Origin: Streptococcus suis
GTDB taxonomy: Bacteria; Bacillota; Bacilli; Lactobacillales; Streptococcaceae
Assembly (NCBI RefSeq): GCF_902702775.1
Contig: NZ_LR738724.1
Location: forward strand, 496,001 to 560,000
Length of the DNA stretch: 64,000 nucleotides
Direction of reading: 5' to 3'
The translations under genes were made by a program, and so were the position numbers. Below, piece after piece: positions 35,513 to 44,510 of this stretch. A model generated the notes under the pieces. It was not told the origin of the DNA. It did no database searches and was given only the letters and a program-made list of their open reading frames with translations. Position 1 is the first letter of the stretch, and each line of letters opens with the position of its first letter.

Positions 35513-37669
35513 ATGGAAGAAAAATATTTGAAAATTGCTCAGGAATTGGGCGTTAGTTTAAAACAGATTGATACTGTCCTGTCTTTGACGGCTGAAGGCA
35601 ACACTATTCCCTTTATCGCTCGTTATCGGAAGGATGTGACGGGGAACTTGGACGAGGTGGTCATCAAGTCCATCATCGATCGGGATAAGGCCTTGACTGC
35701 TCTTGCTGAACGTAAGGCTACCGTTCTTGCCAAGATTGAAGAACAAGGTAAATTGACAGACCAGCTCCGTCAGGCTATCGAGGAAGCGGAAAAGTTGGCA
35801 GATGTGGAAGAACTCTACCTGCCTTATAAGGAAAAACGTCGGACCAAGGCAACGGTGGCGCGTGAGGCTGGGCTGTTCCCGCTGGCTCGTCTAATTTTGC
35901 AGAATGTGGCTAACTTGGAAGAACAGGCTGCTGCTTTTATCTGCGAGGGTTTTGACCCTGCTCAGGCTTGTTTGGCTGGGGCTGTGGATATTTTGGTCGA
36001 AGCTATCTCAGAAGACAATAAACTGCGGGCCTGGGTCTACCATGAAGTACAGACCAATTCAAGCCTTACTTCAGAGCTAAAAGATCAAGAAGCAGACGAG
36101 AAAGAAGTCTTTCAGATTTACTATGATTTTTCTGAGAAAGTGGTAAAAATGCAGGGTTATAAGACCCTGGCCATCAATCGTGGAGAGAAATTAGGCGTTC
36201 TCAAGGTTACTTTTGAACACAATGTGGATAAGATGGTCCGTTTCTTCGAACTGCGTTTTCCACAGTCTAATAGCTACATTAAGGATGTCATTCAGCAGGC
36301 CATCAAGAAGAAAATTTTGCCTGCTATGGAGCGTCGTATTCGAACAGAATTGACGGAAGAAGCAGAAGAAGGAGCTATCCAGCTCTTCTCTAAAAACCTA
36401 CGAAATCTACTCCTTGTATCTCCCCTCAAAGGCAAGGTTGTTCTTGGTTTTGACCCTGCCTTTCGGACAGGTGCTAAGTTGGCGGTTGTAGACCAGACGG
36501 GAAAACTCTTGACAACCCAGGTCATCTATCCAGTTGAGCCGGCTGGTCAGCGCCAAATTGCTCAGGCCAAGAAAGACTTGGCAGACTTGATTGGGCAATA
36601 CCAAGTGGAAATTATTGCTATCGGAAATGGAACGGCCAGCCGTGAATCGGAGGCTTTCGTCACTGATTTGCTCAAGGATTTCCCAGAAGTTTCTTATGTC
36701 ATCGTCAATGAAAGCGGAGCTTCTGTCTACTCAGCTTCTGAACTGGCTCGATATGAGTTCCCAGACCTCCCTGTGGAAAAACGCTCTGCCATTTCCATCG
36801 CCCGCCGTCTGCAAGACCCTCTGGCAGAGCTGGTCAAAATCGATCCCAAGTCTATCGGTGTCGGCCAGTACCAGCACGATGTTAACCAGAAATCTCTGTC
36901 TGAAAGTCTGGACTTTGTAGTCGATACGGTGGTCAACCAGGTCGGGGTCAATGTCAATACGGCAAGTCCTGCCCTTTTGGCTCACGTGGCTGGTCTCAAT
37001 AAGACCATTTCGGAGAATATCGTCAAGTACCGCGAGGAAAATGGAGCCCTGACCTCTCGCCTGCAGCTCAAAAAGGTGCCTCGTCTGGGTGACAAGGCCT
37101 TTGAGCAGGCAGCTGGTTTCTTGCGGATTCCAGATGCGACTAACTTTTTGGACAATACTGGCGTGCACCCCGAGTCTTACAAGGCTGTGGAAAACCTGTT
37201 AGAACTTCTAGCTATTGACCACTTAGATGAAGCTGCGCAGGAAAAATTGAAGCAGGTGGCTATTGCAGATACGGCTGAAAAAATAGGTGTTGGTCAGGAA
37301 ACCTTGAAGGACATCATTGCAGACTTGCTCAAACCAGGTCGTGATTTGCGGGATGACTTTGAAGCACCAGTCCTCCGTCAAGATGTCTTGGATGTTAAGG
37401 ACCTGGTAGTCGGACAGGAATTGCAAGGTACAGTCCGAAATATTGTGGACTTTGGAGCCTTTGTGGACATCGGTGTCCATGAAGATGGCTTGGTCCACAT
37501 TTCACGCATGGTTAAACGCAAACGAGATAAGAATGGACGCCAACAAGCCTTACCTCATCCTAGCGAAGTCCTCGCTGTTGGGGAAATCGTTACTGTCTGG
37601 GTGGTTGAAGTGGACATCAAACGCAACCGTATCGGCCTTAGCCTTTTGAAACCAAATGGATCTGAATAA
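35513..37669 (+). CDS. tex: Tex family RNA-binding transcription accessory protein
   Basis: 718 residues. Tex is a conserved nucleic-acid-binding protein homologous to the Spt6 core, affecting transcription and toxin expression in several pathogens. The order seen is N-terminal helical domain ([11 protein letters not shown]), YqgF-like RNase H fold ([17 protein letters not shown] and [10 protein letters not shown]), helix-hairpin-helix segment ([20 protein letters not shown]) and a C-terminal S1 domain ([16 protein letters not shown] ... VHISRM). ATG 35513 gives the standard start; the upstream frame from 35462 crosses the promoter. It overlaps the SprT-like gene by 14 bases. Confidence 0.94.
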   Translation: MEEKYLKIAQELGVSLKQIDTVLSLTAEGNTIPFIARYRKDVTGNLDEVVIKSIIDRDKALTALAERKATVLAKIEEQGKLTDQLRQAIEEAEKLADVEELYLPYKEKRRTKATVAREAGLFPLARLILQNVANLEEQAAAFICEGFDPAQACLAGAVDILVEAISEDNKLRAWVYHEVQTNSSLTSELKDQEADEKEVFQIYYDFSEKVVKMQGYKTLAINRGEKLGVLKVTFEHNVDKMVRFFELRFPQSNSYIKDVIQQAIKKKILPAMERRIRTELTEEAEEGAIQLFSKNLRNLLLVSPLKGKVVLGFDPAFRTGAKLAVVDQTGKLLTTQVIYPVEPAGQRQIAQAKKDLADLIGQYQVEIIAIGNGTASRESEAFVTDLLKDFPEVSYVIVNESGASVYSASELARYEFPDLPVEKRSAISIARRLQDPLAELVKIDPKSIGVGQYQHDVNQKSLSESLDFVVDTVVNQVGVNVNTASPALLAHVAGLNKTISENIVKYREENGALTSRLQLKKVPRLGDKAFEQAAGFLRIPDATNFLDNTGVHPESYKAVENLLELLAIDHLDEAAQEKLKQVAIADTAEKIGVGQETLKDIIADLLKPGRDLRDDFEAPVLRQDVLDVKDLVVGQELQGTVRNIVDFGAFVDIGVHEDGLVHISRMVKRKRDKNGRQQALPHPSEVLAVGEIVTVWVVEVDIKRNRIGLSLLKPNGSE

Positions 37670-38090
37670 GTATGTGCAAGAAGTCTCCTTGCAAGACTTC
37701 GGTAAGGAATTTCGGCATGTAGCAATCTGGAACAGGCGACTGCGGTCAACAGGTGGTCGCTTTTTTCCAAGAGATGGGCATTTGGATTTTAACCCCAAGC
37801 ATTTGGAGGAGCAAGGCTTAGAAATCTTTCGGAAGATTGTCCGCCACGAGCTCTGCCATTACCATCTTTACTTTGAGAAGAAAGGCTATCGGCACGGAGA
37901 TAGGGACTTCAAAGAACTGCTGGCTGCGGTGGACGGCCTGCGCTATGCTCCCAAACTGGAACAAACTGCCAAGCCTAGCCTGCTGTATACCTGTCAGTCC
38001 TGTGGACAAGTCTACCAGCGCAAGCGCCGCATTGACCTAAAAAAATACCGATGTGGGAAGTGTAGGGGCAAACTTACTTTGAAAGAATAG
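37656..38090 (+). CDS. SprT-like zinc metalloprotein
   Basis: 144 residues. SprT-like domain with the HELCHYH motif (His64, Glu65, His68) and a C-terminal zinc ribbon ([16 protein letters not shown] ... [10 protein letters not shown]). Related eukaryotic SPRTN proteases digest DNA-protein crosslinks; the role of small bacterial SprT proteins is not known. It starts inside the 3' end of tex and is presumably co-translated with it. Confidence 0.88.
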   Translation: MDLNKYVQEVSLQDFGKEFRHVAIWNRRLRSTGGRFFPRDGHLDFNPKHLEEQGLEIFRKIVRHELCHYHLYFEKKGYRHGDRDFKELLAAVDGLRYAPKLEQTAKPSLLYTCQSCGQVYQRKRRIDLKKYRCGKCRGKLTLKE

Positions 38091-38092
38091 AG

Positions 38093-38118
38093 AATCAGTC
38101 TTCGGGCTGATTTTTTTG
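38093..38118 (+). terminator. terminator after tex-sprT
   Basis: AATCAGTC-TTCG-GGCTGATT with a long T-tract. Confidence 0.85.
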
Positions 38119-38159
38119 TGGAGAAATGTGATATACTAGAGTAGAATTGAGGTGAGTCT

Positions 38160-38921
38160 ATGACGCAAAAGAGAGAAGAACGCTTAATTGAGTTATATGA
38201 AAAAGGTGTCTTGACCAAGGAAGAGGCGCGTGCCTGTTTTAAGGAAATGAATCAAGAACCAGACTTTCTTTTTGTGGAAGAAAAAGTAAAATTGAATTTT
38301 ACCTTGCCAAGTTTTAAGGTCTTTGCTTCCTCCAAATTGAAACAATCCTATAGTTTTGAAGGGATTGAATCACTCTTTTTAAAATTATCTGAGGGACGTC
38401 TAACTTTGGCTAAGTCAAAAAATAATCAGATTAGTGTGGAGATTTGCTACAATCAAGATGCACCAGAAGATAAGCTTCCTCGTCTTTATGTTGAAAAAAA
38501 GGGGCTTTATTTTCACAGTAGTTTGGCCTGTCGTTTGACAATCAACTTACCTCAGGAATGGATGTCAGTACTAGATGTAGAACTTGGTCAAGCAGATGCT
38601 CGCTTGGATTACTTACCATTTGAAGATATTTCTATCCGCAGTTCAAGGGATAAAAAACAACAGGATATTCGCTTGACGACTTGCGGTGGTTATCCCCAAC
38701 ACTTGTATGTGCAACTAGCTCAGGCTCCCTTGACTTTACAAACTGGCAAAGGCCAGGGAATTCGGGGGCAGATTGAGTCGCAATCAGGTCATGTCTTGGT
38801 TAACCGGAAAAAGAAAAATAGTCCCTATCAGTTTGAAAAATCTGGCAATGATTTACTTTTCTTGAAGGTACAAACAGGTCAAGGGGGATTTTACGTGAAA
38901 GGAATAAAAGATGTCAATTGA
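38160..38921 (+). CDS. LiaX-like protein (helical N-terminus plus DUF4097-type beta domain)
   Basis: 253 residues. A short N-terminal helical hairpin (REERLIELYEKGVLTKEEARACFKEM, about 4-30) precedes a long all-beta region (about 60-250) resembling DUF4097 beta-helix repeats. There is no signal peptide or membrane segment. This architecture and the following PspC gene match LiaX-LiaY of enterococci, which sense daptomycin and antimicrobial peptides at the cell surface. No LiaF-LiaS-LiaR regulators are within the window. It overlaps the PspC gene by 11 bases. Confidence 0.72.
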   Translation: MTQKREERLIELYEKGVLTKEEARACFKEMNQEPDFLFVEEKVKLNFTLPSFKVFASSKLKQSYSFEGIESLFLKLSEGRLTLAKSKNNQISVEICYNQDAPEDKLPRLYVEKKGLYFHSSLACRLTINLPQEWMSVLDVELGQADARLDYLPFEDISIRSSRDKKQQDIRLTTCGGYPQHLYVQLAQAPLTLQTGKGQGIRGQIESQSGHVLVNRKKKNSPYQFEKSGNDLLFLKVQTGQGGFYVKGIKDVN

Positions 38922-39183
38922 ATTATATAAAGTAAGGCAGGGGAAGATAGTATCTGGGGTTCTTGCCGGCATAGCGCATAAATTGGGCTGGGAATCCTGG
39001 GTAACACGCGCTATATTTATTGCAGGCCTCCTCTTAGGCAAATCCTTCCTCCTTCTGATTGCTCTCTATATTGCAGCAGCTTATTTTTTACCTTATAAGG
39101 AAGATAGGGACGCGGAACGCTATGGAACAGGTCCACGTAAGATAAAAGAAGCGGAAAAGATAAATAAGTCTTGGTTTGAATAA
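38911..39183 (+). CDS. PspC domain protein (LiaY-like)
   Basis: 90 residues. The PspC domain (VRQGKIVSGVLAGIAHKLGW, about 8-27) runs into a membrane helix (about 35-58) and a charged cytoplasmic tail. PspC proteins take part in envelope stress responses. Its pairing with the upstream DUF4097-type protein recalls LiaY with LiaX. A terminator follows, then RUP-like copy 3. Confidence 0.85.
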   Translation: MSIELYKVRQGKIVSGVLAGIAHKLGWESWVTRAIFIAGLLLGKSFLLLIALYIAAAYFLPYKEDRDAERYGTGPRKIKEAEKINKSWFE

Positions 39184-39186
39184 TGC

Positions 39187-39219
39187 AAAAAAACTTGAGT
39201 TTAAAGGCTCAAGTTTTTT
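39187..39219. terminator. terminator after LiaXY-like pair
   Basis: AAAAAAACTTGAG pairs with CTCAAGTTTTTT around 8 nt. Confidence 0.85.
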
Positions 39220-39226
39220 GTATGCT

Positions 39227-39333
39227 TATACTCAATGAAAATCAAAAGTAGCCTAGGAAACGAAGTCGAAGATAGAACTTGAGTTCATCAAGGCAAGTTG
39301 ACAACGGATAATTTTGATTTTCGAAGAGTATTA
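39227..39333. repeat. RUP-like repeat, copy 3 (107 bp), ends in the manA stop codon
   Basis: Starts TATACTCAATGAAAATC and ends TTTTCGAAGAGTATTA. It lacks about 50 internal bases present in copies 1 and 2, giving 107 bp, the length I recall for pneumococcal RUP. The last three bases (39331-39333) are the complement of the manA TAA stop. Confidence 0.82.
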
Positions 39334-40272
39334 GTTTGTGTGGCTTGCGATGATGTCCATTTGTCCTGTAAATGTCCAGTCTGTCACATCGGCTGGTAAG
39401 ATAAAGTGGCTTCCTTTTTGAAGTGGGTAGCTGGTTTCACCGACTTGGATGGCACCTTCCCCTTCAATGACACTGACAAGCAGGTAAGGAACTGTCTGTT
39501 CCATTTTAATTTCTTGTTGGATATTCCATTTATATACGGTAAAGAAGGGATTAGCAACCAGAAGTGTCGAGTCAAGATTGCCCGCTTTGAGGTGGGCAGG
39601 TGTGGAGTTAGCAACAGGTCCGATGCTCAGTACATCAATCGATTTCTCAATGTGTAGTTCACGGAGGTTGCCTGCATCGTCACGGCGGTCAAAGTCATAG
39701 ACACGGTAGGTTGTATCACTGGATTGTTGAGTTTCTAAAATCAGGATTCCCTTACCGATGGCGTGCATGGTGCCGCTTGGTACAAAGAAGAAATCACCTT
39801 TTTTGACGGGTACATGGGTCAACAGCTTGTCCCAATCTCCGGCTTCGATTTGCTGACGGAGTTCTTCTTTGGATTGGGCATTGTGACCATAAATGATCTC
39901 AGCTCCATCTTCGGCTTCCAAAATGTACCAACATTCTGTCTTGCCCAGTTCGCCTTCGTGAGCCAAGCCATAGCTATCATCGGGATGGACTTGGACGCTA
40001 AGCCAATCGTCTGCATCAAGGATTTTTGTTAATAATGGAAAGACATCATCTGTTGGATTGCCAAATAAATGTTTTTCATTCTTATAGAGGTCATCCAGTC
40101 CTCTTCCTTTATATTGACCGTTTGAGACAGTTGTTACGCCATTTGGATGGGCAGAAATAGCCCAGCATTCACCAGTCTTATCACTAGGAATGTCGTAGTG
40201 GTAGTTGGTCCTTAAGCGATTGCCCCCCCAAATTTTTTCGTGCATAACAGGTGTGAGAAACAATGGTTCCAT
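39331..40272 (-). CDS. manA: mannose-6-phosphate isomerase, class I
   Basis: 313 residues, cupin zinc enzyme linking mannose-6-phosphate and fructose-6-phosphate. Zinc ligands lie in LSVQVHPDDSYGLAHEGELGKTECWYIL (Gln, His and Glu) and the His in VPSGTMHAIGKG, with the QQSSDTTYRVYDFDR signature. The stop codon lies in the terminal repeat of a RUP-like element, so the C-terminus (ASHTN) may have been changed by the insertion. TAAGGAG precedes the ATG; promoter TGT-TATACT at 40314-40309 (minus strand). Confidence 0.93.
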   Translation of the reverse strand: MEPLFLTPVMHEKIWGGNRLRTNYHYDIPSDKTGECWAISAHPNGVTTVSNGQYKGRGLDDLYKNEKHLFGNPTDDVFPLLTKILDADDWLSVQVHPDDSYGLAHEGELGKTECWYILEAEDGAEIIYGHNAQSKEELRQQIEAGDWDKLLTHVPVKKGDFFFVPSGTMHAIGKGILILETQQSSDTTYRVYDFDRRDDAGNLRELHIEKSIDVLSIGPVANSTPAHLKAGNLDSTLLVANPFFTVYKWNIQQEIKMEQTVPYLLVSVIEGEGAIQVGETSYPLQKGSHFILPADVTDWTFTGQMDIIASHTN

Positions 40273-40308
40273 GATTTTCTCCTTAGTAGTAAGTATTGAT
40301 CTATATAA

Positions 40309-40314
40309 AGTATA
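40309..40314 (-). promoter_or_regulatory. manA extended -10 promoter
   Basis: Minus-strand TGT-TATACT, about 37 bp before the start codon. Confidence 0.6.
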
Positions 40315-40456
40315 ACAGATTTGTTAAAAATATGTAGCGAAGGAAGAGAAGTGCATTTAATCTGTGGAAGTTTTGCTAATTTTGTGAGAAAAAGAAAGAA
40401 ACTCATTCTTTTTACCAAATCAGCCCCTTGTTTTTCCCCCAACCCCTAGCTTATGG

Positions 40457-40462
40457 TATAAT
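40457..40462 (+). promoter_or_regulatory. hprK operon extended -10 promoter
   Basis: TGG-TATAAT; start near 40469, GAGGGAAG ribosome site at about 40480. Confidence 0.7.
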
Positions 40463-40489
40463 ATAATAAAACTGAAAGTGAGGGAAGAA

Positions 40490-41422
40490 ATGACCGTTTA
40501 TGTGAAAGATTTGGTCGATAATCTGCGGATTGAATGCGCTTACAGTACGGAAGAGCTCCTGCAAAAGCAAATTACGACGGCAGATATTACCCGACCAGGA
40601 TTGGAAATGACTGGCTATTTTGATTACTATGCTCCAGAGCGCATCCAGTTGATAGGGATGAAGGAGTGGTCTTATTTGATGGCCATGACTGCCCATAACC
40701 GCTATCAGGTTCTTTCTCAGATGTTCCAGCCAGAAACCCCTGTTGTCATAGTGGCACGTGGCTTGGAAATCCCTGAGGAGATGTACAAGGCTGCAAAAGA
40801 AAAACAAATTGCTATCTGTCGAAGCAAGACAGCAACCAGTCGTCTATCGGGAGAATTGTCTTCTTACTTGGATAGTCGCCTGGCTCAGCGGACGAGTGTA
40901 CACGGTGTCTTGATGGACATTTACGGTATGGGTGTGCTTATCCAGGGCGATTCTGGTATCGGTAAGAGTGAGACTGGTCTTGAGTTGGTTAAACGAGGAC
41001 ACCGATTGGTGGCTGATGACCGTGTTGATGTATATGCAAAAGACGATGTTACTCTCTGGGGTGAACCTGCGGAAATTCTGCGCCACTTATTAGAGATTCG
41101 AGGAGTCGGCATTATCGACATCATGAGTCTATACGGTGCTAGTGCCGTGAAAGATTCATCAGAAGTGCAATTAGCTGTCTATCTTGAAAATTTTGAAACA
41201 GGTAAGGTATTTGACCGTTTGGGAAATTCTGGCGATACTATCGAAATAGCAGGAATTGCTATTCCACAAATACGTATTCCTGTAAAAACCGGTCGAAATA
41301 TTTCTGTCGTAATTGAAGCTGCAGCCATGAACTACCGTGCCAAACAGATGGGGTTTGATGCAACGAAGATCTTCGAAGAACGCTTGTCAAATCTAATTGA
41401 ACACAATAGAGAAGAGGCTTAA
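40490..41422 (+). CDS. hprK: HPr kinase/phosphorylase
   Basis: 310 residues. It phosphorylates and dephosphorylates Ser46 of HPr, setting CcpA-dependent carbon catabolite control. The P-loop [11 protein letters not shown] lies near 152-162, the catalytic His is in [12 protein letters not shown] just before it, and the signature [17 protein letters not shown] near 198-214. ATG 40490 is chosen (GAGGGAAG upstream) rather than GTG 40478 inside the ribosome site. First gene of hprK-lgt-DUF948-YtxH, the same order as in other streptococci. Confidence 0.96.
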   Translation: MTVYVKDLVDNLRIECAYSTEELLQKQITTADITRPGLEMTGYFDYYAPERIQLIGMKEWSYLMAMTAHNRYQVLSQMFQPETPVVIVARGLEIPEEMYKAAKEKQIAICRSKTATSRLSGELSSYLDSRLAQRTSVHGVLMDIYGMGVLIQGDSGIGKSETGLELVKRGHRLVADDRVDVYAKDDVTLWGEPAEILRHLLEIRGVGIIDIMSLYGASAVKDSSEVQLAVYLENFETGKVFDRLGNSGDTIEIAGIAIPQIRIPVKTGRNISVVIEAAAMNYRAKQMGFDATKIFEERLSNLIEHNREEA

Positions 41423-41423
41423 T

Positions 41424-42200
41424 ATGGATCCTATTGCGATTAAATTAGGTCCCTTAGAAATTCGTTGGTATGCAATCTGCATTTTGCTTGGTCTGATTCT
41501 AGGTGTTTATCTGGCGACAAAAGAGGGACCACGAAAGAAAATCCGTCAGGATGATATTTTAGATTTTATTCTAATCGCATTTCCGCTTTCTATCATAGGG
41601 GCACGGATTTACTATGTAGCCTTTTCATGGAGTGAATATAAGGATAACATTTTATCTATCTTCGCTATCTGGAACGGTGGTATTGCCATCTATGGTGGTT
41701 TGATTACAGGTGCAATCGTCCTTTATTTCTTTACCCAGTATCGCTTTATTAATACCCTGGATTTTTTGGATATTGTAGCGCCATCGGTCATGATTGCTCA
41801 GGCCATCGGTCGTTGGGGAAATTTCTTTAACCAAGAGGCCTATGGTAAAGCAGTAGAAAGTTTGAACTACCTGCCAGCCTTTATCCGAGACCAGATGTAT
41901 ATTGATGGTGCCTACCGTCAACCAACCTTCTTGTTTGAGTCTCTCTGGAATTTGCTAGGCTTTGGCTTGGTTTGTGTGTTACGTAGACGGCCAAAATTCC
42001 TTAAACAGGGAGAAATTACAGCTTTCTACCTAGTCTGGTATGGTTGTGGTCGCCTTTTGATAGAAGGCTTGCGGACGGACAGCCTCATGTTCTTGGGAAT
42101 ACGTATTTCACAATGGCTATCTGGGGTGTTAATCCTCGTTGGTATTATCATGGTTGTGTTGCGGAGAAGAAAGTCTTCTATTCCATTCTATCAACCCTAA
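41424..42200 (+). CDS. lgt: prolipoprotein diacylglyceryl transferase
   Basis: 258 residues, seven membrane helices. It transfers diacylglycerol from phosphatidylglycerol to the lipobox Cys of prolipoproteins. The signature [13 protein letters not shown] (about 139-151) and [10 protein letters not shown] near the C-terminus are present. ATG 41424 follows the hprK stop by one base; GAAGAGG lies upstream inside hprK. An upstream frame from 41397 is not needed. Confidence 0.95.
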   Translation: MDPIAIKLGPLEIRWYAICILLGLILGVYLATKEGPRKKIRQDDILDFILIAFPLSIIGARIYYVAFSWSEYKDNILSIFAIWNGGIAIYGGLITGAIVLYFFTQYRFINTLDFLDIVAPSVMIAQAIGRWGNFFNQEAYGKAVESLNYLPAFIRDQMYIDGAYRQPTFLFESLWNLLGFGLVCVLRRRPKFLKQGEITAFYLVWYGCGRLLIEGLRTDSLMFLGIRISQWLSGVLILVGIIMVVLRRRKSSIPFYQP

Positions 42201-42210
42201 AGGAGAAGAT

Positions 42211-42624
42211 ATGATTATTGAAATTTCTGTCTTGATTATTGCCTTGTCCATCGCGGCGGTGGCAGTATATATTGTTTTGTTGTTGAAAAAATTGGGTACG
42301 GTGACAGATGAAGCCCAGCAAACGCTTAAGGTCTTGACCAGCGATGTCAATGTGACTCTCTATCAGACCAACGAGCTTTTGGCTAAAACCAATGTCTTAG
42401 TCGAAGATGTAAATGGTAAGGTTTCGACTCTTGATCCTCTTTTTGTAGCGGTAGCTGACTTGTCAACTTCTGTATCAGATTTGAATGCTTCAGCGCGTGA
42501 TTTGACAGTCAAAGCTAAGTCTGCTGGAGCAAGTACTGTAAAAGCCGGCGGAGCTCTTTCTGCTCTATCAACTCTCTCATCTCTCTTAGGTAAGAAAGGA
42601 GAAAAAAATGGTAAAAAAATCTAG
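42211..42624 (+). CDS. DUF948 family protein
   Basis: 137 residues. An N-terminal membrane helix (about 2-24) is followed by a mainly helical, probably coiled-coil cytoplasmic part with a repeating DLSTSVSDLNASARDLTVKA pattern. DUF948 members resemble methyl-accepting linker helices and are of unknown role. AAAGGAG precedes the ATG. Overlaps the YtxH-like gene by 17 bases. Confidence 0.85.
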   Translation: MIIEISVLIIALSIAAVAVYIVLLLKKLGTVTDEAQQTLKVLTSDVNVTLYQTNELLAKTNVLVEDVNGKVSTLDPLFVAVADLSTSVSDLNASARDLTVKAKSAGASTVKAGGALSALSTLSSLLGKKGEKNGKKI

Positions 42625-43144
42625 TAGCGTGTGGACTAGCCTTTTGTTAGGGGCAGCAGGAGGAGCTGCTGCAGCTGCCTTTCTAGCAAGTAAAACTGGT
42701 AAAACAGTCAAAGAAAAAGTTGTAAACTTTGCTAATGACTATAAAGAAAACCATGAAGAAATCAATGCTGATTTTGTCACTAAGGCACAGGACTTGGGTA
42801 AACAAGCGACTGAACGATTTACCGAAGTAAAAACTCAACTTGAAACTGGTGAATTGACAGTAGAAGATTTGGTCAAGTCTGGTAAGGAAAAATCCTTGGA
42901 AACCTTTGAGCAAATCAAGGAAAAAATTGCGGAACAAAACTTGTCAACGGCTGACATTTTGGAAGCTATCAAGGCAAAAACTGCTAAAGCTCCGACAGTG
43001 GATTTGACAGAAGAAGATATTGAGGATGCTGTAGTTGTGTCTGAAGATATTGAGCTTACAATTGATGATGTCATCATCGAACCTGTATCAGAAACAGTTT
43101 CAGAAGTAGCAAGCGAAACTGCCTCAGAAACAAGTGAAGGATAA
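42608..43144 (+). CDS. YtxH domain-containing protein
   Basis: 178 residues. The N-terminal glycine/alanine-rich hydrophobic stretch (LLLGAAGGAAAAAFLASKTGK, about 12-32) is the YtxH signature; it continues as a long helical region and an acidic tail full of Glu, Ser and Thr repeats (SETVSEVASETASETSEG). YtxH proteins are linked to general stress in Bacillus. Last gene of the hprK operon; convergent with the HxlR regulator. Confidence 0.85.
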   Translation: MVKKSSSVWTSLLLGAAGGAAAAAFLASKTGKTVKEKVVNFANDYKENHEEINADFVTKAQDLGKQATERFTEVKTQLETGELTVEDLVKSGKEKSLETFEQIKEKIAEQNLSTADILEAIKAKTAKAPTVDLTEEDIEDAVVVSEDIELTIDDVIIEPVSETVSEVASETASETSEG

Positions 43145-43148
43145 AAAG

Positions 43149-43179
43149 AAACTAGCTTAGAATGTTCTAGGCTAGTTTT
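43149..43179. terminator. bidirectional terminator hprK operon / HxlR gene
   Basis: AAACTAGC(T)TAGAA pairs with TTCTA(G)GCTAGTTT; the right arm overlaps the 3' end of the leftward HxlR gene. Confidence 0.75.
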
Positions 43180-43507
43180 GTTGTTCTTGGTACCATTCTC
43201 CCCAGTCAGACATGGAATCCAGGATTGGTTTTAAGGAGTGTCCGAGTTCGGTCAGAGAGTATTCCACACGGGGTGGTACTTCTGGATAGACCTTGCGGTC
43301 CACCACGCCCTTAGCTTCGAGGTCCCGCAGGTTGCTGGTCAGGACTTTTTGACTAATGGAGCCAATGGAACGTTGCAACTCTCCAAAGCGTTTGGTGCCG
43401 TCCATGAGGTCGCGTAGGATGAGAATATTCCACTTGCTGCCAATCAACAGCAAGGTCGTTTCGACAGGACAGGCTGGTAGAGTTTGGGGTAATTTTTTAC
43501 TGGTCAT
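43172..43507 (-). CDS. HxlR family winged-helix regulator
   Basis: 111 residues. It has the family opening CPVETTLLLIGSKWNILILRDLMDG, with a Cys at residue 13 that in many HxlR/YodB proteins senses oxidants or electrophiles, then QRSIGSISQKVLTSNLRDLEAKGVV (recognition helix) and YSLTELGHSLKPILDSM. The start at 43507 is supported by GGAGG 5 nt upstream. It faces away from the SirTM-macrodomain pair, the usual arrangement for a local regulator of that operon. Confidence 0.85.
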   Translation of the reverse strand: MTSKKLPQTLPACPVETTLLLIGSKWNILILRDLMDGTKRFGELQRSIGSISQKVLTSNLRDLEAKGVVDRKVYPEVPPRVEYSLTELGHSLKPILDSMSDWGEWYQEQQN

Positions 43508-43569
43508 GGCTTCCTCCAAAAATTTTTTCAAAAAACTTTAGTCTAATTTTCCTTGAAAGTAGACATTTC

Positions 43570-43583
43570 TTACCTTGAGGTAA
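43570..43583. promoter_or_regulatory. candidate operator between HxlR and SirTM genes
   Basis: TTACCT-TG-AGGTAA, 6-bp arms. TACTTTC also occurs twice in opposite orientation on both sides (43549-43560 and 43604-43610). Proposed as HxlR binding sites; inference only. Confidence 0.4.
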
Positions 43584-43685
43584 CTACCCTACTTTAAGGT
43601 GCATACTTTCCAAAAGAAACTGATAGTGTTAGTATAAGGGCAGAGCTGGAAAAAAGCAAGGAAAGACTATAGAAAGAGGACTAAA

Positions 43686-44510
43686 ATGACAGAAGATAGA
43701 AAAATAACTCAAGCTAAAAAATTAATCGCAGAAGCAGATGCAATCGTGATTGGTGCAGGTGCGGGTTTGTCCAGTGCGGCAGGTTTGACCTATTCAGGTC
43801 AACGTTTTGAGGAACATTTTGCACCTTTTATCAAGGAATATGGGCTGACAGATATGTATTCTGCTGGCTTTTATCCCTTTGCGACCAAGGAGAAAAAGTG
43901 GGGCTACTGGAGCCAGCACCTCTATCTCAATCGTTACCAGACAGGCAGTTTGCCACTCTATCAGGATTTGTATGAGCTGGTGGCGGACAAGAATTACTTT
44001 GTCATCACGACCAATGTGGATAGTCAGTTTGAAAAAGCGGGTTTTGAAAGAGAGAAAATCTTTGAAGTCCAGGGAAATTACGGTGAGTTTCAATGTTCAG
44101 TTCCCTGTCATGACGGTGTTTATACCAATCAAGCGGCCTTGGAAACTCTGCTTGCCAATCGTCAGGGCTTGGAGGTCAGAAGTGAAGATATTCCAAAGTG
44201 TCCCAAGTGTGGGGCGGATATGATGAACCGCTTAAGAATTGACCACCGTTTTGTTGAAGATGCTAATTGGCATAGGCAAGAAAAGGCTTATCTGGATTTT
44301 TTGCAGGGCAATGCTGACAAGAACATTGTCTTTTTGGAGCTGGGCGTGGGCTACAATACGCCGACCATTATCAAGTTTCCCTTTGAACGCTTGAATCAGA
44401 TTTTGCCAAATGCCAGTCTGATTCGGGTCAATCTAGAAGACCCAGAGCGTGAAGGGATTCTGACCTTTCACCAAGATATGCAGGAGGTGATAAGAGCATG
44501 GAAAAACTAG
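43686..44510 (+). CDS. SirTM-type sirtuin (class M protein ADP-ribosyltransferase)
   Basis: 274 residues. The sirtuin NAD fold starts VIGAGAGLSSAAGL (21-34). TTNVD (108-112) aligns with the TQNID block, and the zinc ribbon uses Cys137, Cys141, Cys172 and Cys175. Where deacetylases have the catalytic HG, this protein has Gln129-Gly130 (EVQGNYG), the hallmark of the SirTM group, which ADP-ribosylates protein in an oxidative-stress context. The macrodomain gene that removes the modification overlaps it by 13 bases. In S. pyogenes and S. aureus the operon also holds a GcvH-L lipoyl carrier and a lipoate ligase; neither is seen here. Confidence 0.88.
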   Translation: MTEDRKITQAKKLIAEADAIVIGAGAGLSSAAGLTYSGQRFEEHFAPFIKEYGLTDMYSAGFYPFATKEKKWGYWSQHLYLNRYQTGSLPLYQDLYELVADKNYFVITTNVDSQFEKAGFEREKIFEVQGNYGEFQCSVPCHDGVYTNQAALETLLANRQGLEVRSEDIPKCPKCGADMMNRLRIDHRFVEDANWHRQEKAYLDFLQGNADKNIVFLELGVGYNTPTIIKFPFERLNQILPNASLIRVNLEDPEREGILTFHQDMQEVIRAWKN

